20,670 bases of DNA, taken from positions 1 to 20,670 of the forward strand of contig CAAGCR010000070.1 in the NCBI GenBank assembly GCA_900768425.1, in the 5' to 3' direction. The notes under the pieces were generated by a model. That model was not told the DNA's origin and ran no database searches. It saw only the letters and a program-made list of their open reading frames with translations. The number at the start of each line of letters is the position of its first letter. Position 1 is the first letter of the stretch. Shown here piece by piece: positions 16,301 to 20,670 of the stretch. Made by a program: the position numbers and the translations under genes. The stretch comes from Clostridia bacterium (GTDB taxonomy: Bacteria > Bacillota > Clostridia > Christensenellales > UBA1242).

Positions 16301-19300
16301 AGATGGCATTCAAGGCGAAGGCAATACAATGATAAATACCCCATTTGAAATATGCTTCTCTAATTTAGATACTCAAAAATTTGTAGTTAATTTTATTTCT
16401 AAAAAGACTCCGGTAATCACTTACTCATATGTTCAAACTATTTGCAATTTCTTGTATATGTCAGATGAACAAAAAGCAAGGTTATCTTCAAGAATAGATA
16501 CCTTAGGTTCACTTGCTGGCTTAGATGAAGCAGCTTTAACCTATGCTAAAAAACGCTTAAACGATTTACAAGAAAGCCTAAAAGGTGGCTTTGCATCACT
16601 AAGATTTGGCTTCAACAAATTTGCAAGCGATTTACCAACTGGTGAATATGAAATTAAAATATCTTTGGTTGGTAAAGATATAATCAGAAATGGCTCTGGT
16701 GTGGAGTCAACCTTAACAGCAAAATTCTCATCAGACTTTATAAGCCTAGGAACAAAATATGTAGCACCTGCACCAAATGTAACCGCAGTTGCTAAAGATG
16801 GCAAATATACTTTAGAATTTAACAATGTAAATGTAAACGAAACCTACTTTACAAGTGGTCCACGTTATAGCTTAATTGGAATATATTATGATGAAACTTT
16901 CCAAAAGAATATGGAAAAAGAAATTGCGGTTATATCTTCCGATGCAGTTAATAATTCACAAAACCTAATATTTAATTTAACAGAACTTATCGAAGCGAAA
17001 AAACTAGATAGCACATTTACACAAATATATGTTGTGCTAAAAGGTGATGATGGTAAAGTTCTAAACGGAAAACCATCTAATGTTATTAATATAAGCATTT
17101 TGGATGAGGTAGAAGCGAAGGTTGTTCATGGCATAATCAACTGGCACGCACAACAATATGCTGCAGATTACCAAATCGCATACAGCGAAACGGACTCATC
17201 AATAAAATCATACAAAAATGTACCATCCGATGAAGAAATAGTATGGTATAATTGGGACTCTTCTGAATTAACCGAAGCAAAAGCATACAATGTAACACTT
17301 CAAGCTCGTGGCTGGTTAAACGGTAGAATCAACACAAGTGAAGTATTCCGTATGTCCGGCAAAGTTACTTCAATAGGCACAGTAACAAAATTACCAAACA
17401 TTTCAAACATCAAAAACGGTGTTGATATTCAAAACGGTGTATTCGTTTGGAATGCTGTTGAAAACGCATCTGCTTACGATGTTTACTACACAAAAACCGA
17501 AGGCCAAAATTATACAATTAGCCTATCATATAACGCATTCTACGAAAGCGAAGTTAAAGATTTAGACCCTTATTACTATTACTTTATGGCAATAGGAACA
17601 GAGGAAGAAATCTTAAAGGAAGACTCTGTAATTTATGTAAATTCAAAACTAAGCGAATATAACCTAGCTCAACGTGTTAAAACAATCGAAGAAATAACAT
17701 TTAGCGATGGTGTAATTCAATTTACTCCAAGCCAAGGTTATAGAACAAACTATTATAGATTAACCTTCTATAAAATAGATACAAACGGTGAACGTAGTGA
17801 TAAATTGTATGTGTACACAACCGATACAACATACGATACCAACAGAAACGAAAGTTTACTAGCCTTTGGTAAGTATGAAGTTGATATTCAAGCGTGCTAT
17901 GAAACAAAAGATAAAGCGGTTCATCCAACAAACACAAATATCTATCAAATAATAAGTTACGCAAATAAAGAAGACAACATTGCAAGTACATCTTATTATA
18001 AATTTGACCAAGTTGTTGACCTTCAAGTTAAACAAGGTAGAATCTCTTGGACATTCAACAATGACGGACAAATTCCGGCAAAAGACTATGCTTTCAAATT
18101 AGAGTTCACAACTCCTAATAAAGACGTTGTTGTTAAATATGTTTCATCTGATAGAACATATTACGAAGATGTAGTTTATGATGACATCTTAACCACAGAT
18201 AACATCACACTAAACCTTTACGTATGTGCATCAGAAGAAGCCGAAGGCAATTATGTTAAATCTGTTTCAACAAAATATTTGAATATTCACCAATATGAAA
18301 AAGTTGATGAAAATCAAATAGAAATCAGCACAACAGCCGATAGTCAATTAAAAGTTGACTGGTCAAAAGGCGTTAAAGGAACAAGCACCGAAGGCTTTAA
18401 ATATGAAATTAGCTTCTCGGCAAACAACCTTTCTGAAAAATTCTTCACCAATGTTCCATACTTTGTAACAGGTGAAGGCAATGATATATCATTCAATATT
18501 GATGGCGACTACACACTTGTCTTAAGAATTCGTGTTATTCCAATGGTAGATAACTATATCTCATCTGTATGGACTAATAATAAAGAAATTGCAAGACCAA
18601 GAAGCGTAAGCGGTCTAACATATAATGAAGAATCTTGCATCTTTACGTGGGATAAGTATGAAGGCACAGAAAACTGGAGCAGTTATTCGTATAAGATTAA
18701 AGATGAAGTAACATATATCAATAGTAATGGTGATATGGTTACCGAAGTGTACATCTTCACCGCAAAAATAGGCGATGAATCATTTGCACCTTTTGCAAGC
18801 GGAACACATAATGTTTCAGTTGCAGTTATGGTTTCAAATTCTGGAAGTGATAACTTTATATCAGAATACGCAAGCATAAATGATATTGAATTTAACCTAT
18901 ACGCTGGCGGAAATGGTACAGAACAAAAACCATACCTAATTAGCACAATAGAACACTTTAAGAATATGAAATATCGTATGAATAAAGATGCTAAAAATAA
19001 TAACTACTTCTTTGGAACAATTGTTGATGGTGTAACTACATTAGATAAAGAAATGACAATTGCAACAAGCACACAATATTGCTTCAAACAAACAGCAAAC
19101 CTTGTGGTTGAAAAGAATGGTGAAATTGATGAAACACTAAACACACAAGACTTTGCCGAATTTGATGGCATTTACGATGGCGATTATTATTCAATCACAT
19201 TAAATTATACACACATTGACGGAACAACCGATTTTGCCAATGTATCTCTATTCAATACAATCAGTGAAAATTCTGTTGTTAAAAACATCAAATTGTACTT

Positions 19301-20207
19301 TAATTTAACATCAACCGATAAAGATAAAATCTTCTATGGCAATGGTGGTGCAGTTGCAAAAATCAACTTACTATGTCAAGAAAATAATGGTACAATTACA
19401 AACATTGTTGTGGGCGATATAAAACAAACAATAGAAATTAACTCTCGTGACTTAGTTCTATATATGTCTTTCATTGCTTACACAAATAATGGTATAATAA
19501 GCAATGTTCAAAACAACTATAACGTTAGCATTACAGATTCTTATAAGAGAAACCAACGCGACATTCAATTTGCAACAATTGCAATAGATAACCAAAATAG
19601 AGTTGAGTATGTAAAGAATAATGGTTCTATTGATGTTACAGGTACAACAATCATTGTCGGTGGTGTTGTTGCTCACAACAAAAACGGAGCAAAAATAACC
19701 GCAGCCGCAAACGCAGGTAATATCACAGTTTACTATAACAATAGAACATCTACATCTCTAATTGGCGGACTTGTTGCTAAAAACGATAGGGGCGAGTTGA
19801 CATATTGCTATTCTACCGGAACATTCACAATTAATGGTGGTGTTTCTACACTAGACGCAAAAGTTGGTGGCTTGGTTGCTTGGTCTGTAAACGATAAGAT
19901 TTCTAACTCTTACGTAAATGTTACAATGACAACAACCATTACAAACTTCAATATGTATCAAGTTGTAGGCTTGCTAGAAAGCTCACAAAATCAAGCATCT
20001 AACGTTTACTACAAAAAACTAAACAACTTAGCAGGCGTAAACGGTACAGCATCTTCCGGCTTTAAAACTTATACAAACTCACCAACCGATGATACAGTAA
20101 ACCTATACTCAGGTGACTCACTATTCAATAAGTCAGATGTAGATGCCAACGGCAATCCACGCTTAAAATACGAAGCAGCTTTTGAGAATCTAATTTGGAA
20201 AGACTAA
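10320..20207 (+). CDS. Giant surface lipoprotein: Big_2-like domain, about 28 Ig/FN3-like modules, GLUG-type C-terminal domain
   Basis: The 3295-residue protein starts with a lipoprotein signal peptide (MKKRN, hydrophobic core, lipobox LSAC with Cys25). Residues about 28-106 resemble a Big_2 Ig-like domain: FESSDSNIVVISPRQTIIAG then GSAIITA. From about 108 to 2860 runs a chain of roughly 28 modules of about 100 residues. Each opens near a VTKL/ITRL-like link plus Pro, has an SW or VW strand (LSW, ISWT, ITWGQ, VVWQA), an AxxYxI strand and a late strand like SGTYNVKVQAIG. This is the FN3 pattern, strongly diverged between copies. Residues 2862-3295 begin GGNGTEQKPYLIS and carry GGVVAHN (3114), GGLVAKN (3149) and GGLVAWS (3183), the GLUG repeat. 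No LPxTG or transmembrane anchor is present at the C-terminus, so it is held only by the N-terminal lipid. It would be an extended rod reaching out of the envelope, probably an adhesin or surface-structure protein; the ligand is unknown. Confidence 0.9.
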   Translation: MKKRNFKFYLTMLTLVFGAFLLSACGGKGTLTFNQAELVMGMNEELELKDLVTLKDTTINDITFESSDSNIVVISPRQTIIAGQTEGSAIITAKGFSGCIEITVKGEKEKFSAPTNIHYNSESSCIEWDNVYSGNVVANNFRVNITKGEEEPQSFVVNKNYYELSDYGEFKVTITCLSRNGIKESDESGEYKFTKLSEPFDIQYNANTNTLSWQAGEDAQAFYIKKDGVLSQKLVYKTYELELTEEKEYKISILTTTLNNGNDVFGSESKELTLTRLASPQITINQGVMSWTDSQKGVDHYEVSIYNSQGLVKTANIPYNGTTYTFKLSGQASGTYNVKVQAIGDSTNGLFSVDQHYLNSAVSESGDILKLEKPTLLFDKANKKISLLDFNLTNAYKYAVTVNYNGQFLEELDISATGECVYDFAKAGTYTLTASNKATNNKQLNSETSEEIVVTKLAILDNIRQSVDNSGNYVLTNLSLSGATKFVVEKEYQGAKQTLTLANGNYGQANEIFANQGNYKIIITASGDDSANHYVLDGTTTLNVERLSNPTLTDDGSKIVWDKVSNISGIIYSYEINDDETLKGSTTNTYYDYNNLPAGLYTIKVTSKSGVASGEGTLILDAFSFASINFEITKTIASSQLSVVRSETGYNLNITPVQNANKYLVKINGEIFKNVNYENEEVVVVALEDFFANKGKGTNGLVYTIEVQASNTENDHYLPSEFSTVDVEKITVPTTFNVSETEVVSVTKNQKYITDFEIYINDEKTNVLNVAVKDFTVKVKYISDVQKHDNKYYLDSDFANFTLKRIPLNIEFYGSIAKWVITETEQSYTAKLNFVQSGSTVFSTPVDQIPLFDIASIDLTRLGLDLSVGFTGNVTCDFGNITGSIAGEYLDGKFVSGTDGELTNYYINNKSNSITLKFADAELNFNAVEDAGNVKLSWTQKQDCTYTLFDSKTNHEVAEGEVIVDSGVYKDVKNYLITLNEKLQDEQTVYVAYINRLAPIANLTINEDETISVAEQTGAEKAVITKGEQGIENLQDITTSTEVVKAKYVAKTNVNSYTFYLNSEEKTYSFARLTKLNTTTNLNIYNNIISWTKEDSANYEYLVKFYDDSASEAKFVTLSNAEINSIDLTKQEYQQIIKSLTGKKYIAIQKNAGSFIAKTDNVNYLSSVYCDSVLLKIIVAPTNVKIEATNDLTQDELKITWEQNTEGVEIAKYVIAITHNGQTQEIESNGSLIIDSASDLFKAEGEWKVKVKALGSNDTIMSDYSEEVSIVRLKQSASLALAKTGEITWGQVEKVKEYKLIYEYTNASGEKVTNSVICDNVTTLSDIFVECLNDTFSGDINLTLYALGDKTTTLTSIKTATFTRLTTPTINVQNDRIAITNYDIYPQDTEIYVVAKIDGNVVINSNVTIEKDNANNNVWYLPTEFKYVNEQGQTVVVDLSTQKVCEINITAKNQNAKYLDSNITSCNVTALSPITNLRFYRDNQGVIHFKADNPNTNVTTVELRVGLITKTFNGNIDFALDNEALKIFGSAWQLDVQAMGENKDSVDYINSKITTIKGTKLNTVALNSVGTRDGAVVWQAINGATDYRLCIDENVYKEGYKQDRREALRDSSFASGEHILTIKALGNILSEEVTTNIVLDSDYSLTYTVTKLPELSDLAVKNGYFTFTEIPKASDYVMAVYADLSGDIIAEYSMEKVEDFPAQEQFTYYHNKLLLEKLKTNPKLYIRVYNKTLEDNYVYSNFALTEFGGVKDDYILVTRLENANDVVSLYHPLKPDAIQTDYLTTIAKWNTNENANNGYVLNIDGELQTLTENNYTLDKDSDWTTGEHKIKYKQLGSSGMTTGRLAYLTADFSNELVVTKLKPVTINISLLPAGTQELCLTYNTVAGADKYYAFLDDVYFKEYSNSSDNIALQMEELESGKVYETFGMRAVNTLDVTYLASYINYVTVLDSEGSEYPVAKKLKVSKLTSPQQPTFKDGAFYWELSDNDWQKILLDGIQGEGNTMINTPFEICFSNLDTQKFVVNFISKKTPVITYSYVQTICNFLYMSDEQKARLSSRIDTLGSLAGLDEAALTYAKKRLNDLQESLKGGFASLRFGFNKFASDLPTGEYEIKISLVGKDIIRNGSGVESTLTAKFSSDFISLGTKYVAPAPNVTAVAKDGKYTLEFNNVNVNETYFTSGPRYSLIGIYYDETFQKNMEKEIAVISSDAVNNSQNLIFNLTELIEAKKLDSTFTQIYVVLKGDDGKVLNGKPSNVINISILDEVEAKVVHGIINWHAQQYAADYQIAYSETDSSIKSYKNVPSDEEIVWYNWDSSELTEAKAYNVTLQARGWLNGRINTSEVFRMSGKVTSIGTVTKLPNISNIKNGVDIQNGVFVWNAVENASAYDVYYTKTEGQNYTISLSYNAFYESEVKDLDPYYYYFMAIGTEEEILKEDSVIYVNSKLSEYNLAQRVKTIEEITFSDGVIQFTPSQGYRTNYYRLTFYKIDTNGERSDKLYVYTTDTTYDTNRNESLLAFGKYEVDIQACYETKDKAVHPTNTNIYQIISYANKEDNIASTSYYKFDQVVDLQVKQGRISWTFNNDGQIPAKDYAFKLEFTTPNKDVVVKYVSSDRTYYEDVVYDDILTTDNITLNLYVCASEEAEGNYVKSVSTKYLNIHQYEKVDENQIEISTTADSQLKVDWSKGVKGTSTEGFKYEISFSANNLSEKFFTNVPYFVTGEGNDISFNIDGDYTLVLRIRVIPMVDNYISSVWTNNKEIARPRSVSGLTYNEESCIFTWDKYEGTENWSSYSYKIKDEVTYINSNGDMVTEVYIFTAKIGDESFAPFASGTHNVSVAVMVSNSGSDNFISEYASINDIEFNLYAGGNGTEQKPYLISTIEHFKNMKYRMNKDAKNNNYFFGTIVDGVTTLDKEMTIATSTQYCFKQTANLVVEKNGEIDETLNTQDFAEFDGIYDGDYYSITLNYTHIDGTTDFANVSLFNTISENSVVKNIKLYFNLTSTDKDKIFYGNGGAVAKINLLCQENNGTITNIVVGDIKQTIEINSRDLVLYMSFIAYTNNGIISNVQNNYNVSITDSYKRNQRDIQFATIAIDNQNRVEYVKNNGSIDVTGTTIIVGGVVAHNKNGAKITAAANAGNITVYYNNRTSTSLIGGLVAKNDRGELTYCYSTGTFTINGGVSTLDAKVGGLVAWSVNDKISNSYVNVTMTTTITNFNMYQVVGLLESSQNQASNVYYKKLNNLAGVNGTASSGFKTYTNSPTDDTVNLYSGDSLFNKSDVDANGNPRLKYEAAFENLIWKD
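10641..18899 (+). repeat. Coding region for about 28 diverged FN3-like modules
   Basis: Module openings can be followed by their link motif. The first begins at SAPTNI (residue 109); next come LSEPFDI (about 195), LASPQIT (about 277), LEKPTLL (about 371), LAILDNI (about 457) and LSNPTLT (about 547), then further modules at similar spacing up to RPRSVSG (about 2762). The copies are recognisable at protein level only; I see no long nucleotide-level duplication, so the array is old rather than recently expanded. Two modules are irregular: a stretch at residues 818-924 without a clear module pattern, and a helical insertion at 2028-2105. Confidence 0.7.
18903..20207 (+). other. GLUG-type domain at the C-terminus of the giant lipoprotein
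   Basis: AGGNGTEQKPYLISTIEHFK is the usual entry of GLUG beta-helix regions (GGxGTxxxPYxIsxxxqL). It is followed by an FDGIYDGDYYSITLNY segment matching the FxGxfDGnxytIxxl step, and then by three GG-L/V-VA-x-N repeats at residues 3114, 3149 and 3183. GLUG domains are found in secreted and surface proteins of gut bacteria and some adhesins. Confidence 0.75.
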
Positions 20208-20236
20208 TTGCTTTAAATAAAACAAAAGCATATCAA

Positions 20237-20260
20237 GGTTAATATAAAAGTATATTAATC
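20237..20260. repeat. Small hairpin after the giant gene
   Basis: GGTTAATATA (20237-20246) pairs with TATATTAATC (20251-20260) with one G-T, around an AAAG loop. It is pure A/T apart from the base of the stem and lacks a T tract, so it is more likely an mRNA 3'-end structure than a terminator. Confidence 0.45.
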
Positions 20261-20309
20261 AAAAATATTCAGCTAAAATCTAATAAGATAGAATTTCAAT
20301 CTACGCTAT

Positions 20310-20352
20310 AAAAAATTATGTTTGATACCAACCATATCAAGCATAATTTTTT
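20310..20352. terminator. Bidirectional terminator of the giant lipoprotein gene
   Basis: An 18-bp stem (20310-20327 with 20335-20352, one G-T pair) closes on CCAACCA. Left arm AAAAATTATGTTTGATA pairs with TATCAAGCATAATTTTT; the T-rich end lies within the stem, and more T follows at 20357-20361. Confidence 0.75.
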
Positions 20353-20451
20353 ACCCTTTTTATACTAAATAAACTAAAGTATAACCTATTTAATGAAGAA
20401 CAATGAATTTTGATGTTGTTAATGTAACAAATGATAAATTAAGACTGAATT

Positions 20452-20505
20452 TTTGCTCCCTTGCTAAGGGGAGCTGTCACACGAATGTGTGACTGAGAGG
20501 TTTAT
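20452..20505 (+). repeat. Dispersed two-hairpin repeat, copy 2
   Basis: TTTGCTCCC, then GGGGAGC, then GTCACAC (20476-20482) with GTGTGAC (20487-20493), then TGAGAGGTTTA. It is the reverse-complement arrangement of 3110-3163. The second hairpin is perfectly paired here although its sequence differs from copy 1, so pairing rather than sequence is kept. Confidence 0.75.
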
Positions 20506-20507
20506 TT

Positions 20508-20562
20508 ACTTCGGAGAACTACTATTCAAAAAGAAATTGAATAGTCACACTCCGAAGTTTTT
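20508..20562 (+). terminator. Nested hairpin with T tract next to repeat copy 2
   Basis: ACTTCGGAG (20508-20516) pairs with CTCCGAAGT (20550-20558). Inside it ACTATTCAA (20521-20529) pairs with TTGAATAGT (20537-20545). A TTTTTAT run follows from 20558, so the structure could act as a terminator on the plus strand. It may be part of the same mobile unit as copy 2. Confidence 0.55.
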
Positions 20563-20590
20563 ATATAAGGCAGGGAAACCCCTCAGGCTG

Positions 20591-20658
20591 AAAAATTATT
20601 GTTCTAACGGAATTCATTTTGCTACCGCAAAATTTCATTTTAACGAACATAATTTTTT
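20591..20658. repeat. Bulged palindrome with inner ATTTTGC/GCAAAAT hairpin
   Basis: AAAAATTATTGTTC (20591-20604) pairs with GAACATAATTTTTT (20645-20658) with one bulged T. Inside, ATTTTGC (20616-20622) pairs with GCAAAAT (20627-20633) and is flanked on both sides by TTCATTTT. The inner stem resembles the AAAATTTTGC/GCAAAATTTT hairpin at 748-770, and the flanking TTCATT resembles the TTCACT spacer of the array at 3271-3390. Confidence 0.55.
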
Positions 20659-20670
20659 CTATACTCGCAC

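Larger units (their letters stand above)
20208..20670. other. Intergenic region to the end of the contig
   Basis: These 463 bases hold a small hairpin (20237-20260), a long terminator hairpin (20310-20352), a weak 7-bp stem TTATACT/AGTATAA (20360-20384), a second copy of the dispersed repeat (20452-20505), a nested hairpin with T tract (20508-20562) and a bulged palindrome at the contig end (20591-20658). I see no protein-coding gene. No adapter sequence is visible at this end. Confidence 0.65.

Noticed and set aside
10320..20207. Several separate genes instead of one giant gene
   Set aside because: The frame is continuous, with the same module pattern and base composition throughout and no internal ribosome binding site plus signal peptide.

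Overview
This is a low-GC window (roughly 30% by eye) that reads with the standard bacterial code: TGA is used as a stop and Trp is TGG. AAGGAGG-type ribosome binding sites, short AT-rich intergenic regions, an RsgI-type ectodomain and an IscR-like Rrf2 regulator point to a Firmicute, most likely an uncultured gut-type Clostridia or Bacilli lineage. The first 19 bases are an exact match to the 3' end of the Illumina TruSeq read-2 adapter, so the window is the untrimmed edge of an assembled (probably metagenomic) contig.

Layout. 20-715 (+) is the 3' part of a degenerate ADP-ribosylglycohydrolase-like gene, followed directly by a multi-hairpin palindromic element (718-824). Next come a CYTH-domain gene (1056-1604, +) and a 333-residue lipoprotein (1778-2779, +) that combines a free-standing RsgI-type ectodomain with a long coiled coil. 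The gap between this lipoprotein and the convergent Rrf2 gene (2780-3397) is packed with structured repeats: a bidirectional terminator, a nested hairpin, one copy of a dispersed two-hairpin repeat, and an array of hairpins separated by TTCACT. On the minus strand follow an Rrf2/IscR-type regulator (3398-3793), an ABC-2 exporter (permease 3867-5426, ATPase 5419-6129, overlapping by 8 bases) and a 1264-residue SF1 helicase with a Vsr/MTES-type nuclease-like C-terminus (6206-10000). A divergent promoter region (10001-10319) leads to a 3295-residue lipoprotein (10320-20207, +) made of a Big_2-like domain, about 28 Ig/FN3-like modules and a GLUG-type C-terminal domain. The last 460 bases hold terminators and more hairpin repeats, including an inverted second copy of the repeat at 3110-3163.

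How the parts fit. The window is not one obvious operon. Two cell-surface lipoproteins (the RsgI-like one and the giant rod), an exporter of unknown substrate, a redox or iron-sulfur sensing regulator and a defence-type helicase sit side by side. The most unusual content is the RsgI-like domain with no anti-sigma part, the giant lipid-anchored rod, and the modular palindromic elements concentrated in the intergenic regions after plus-strand genes. Domain assignments rest on motif recognition by eye, with no database search.
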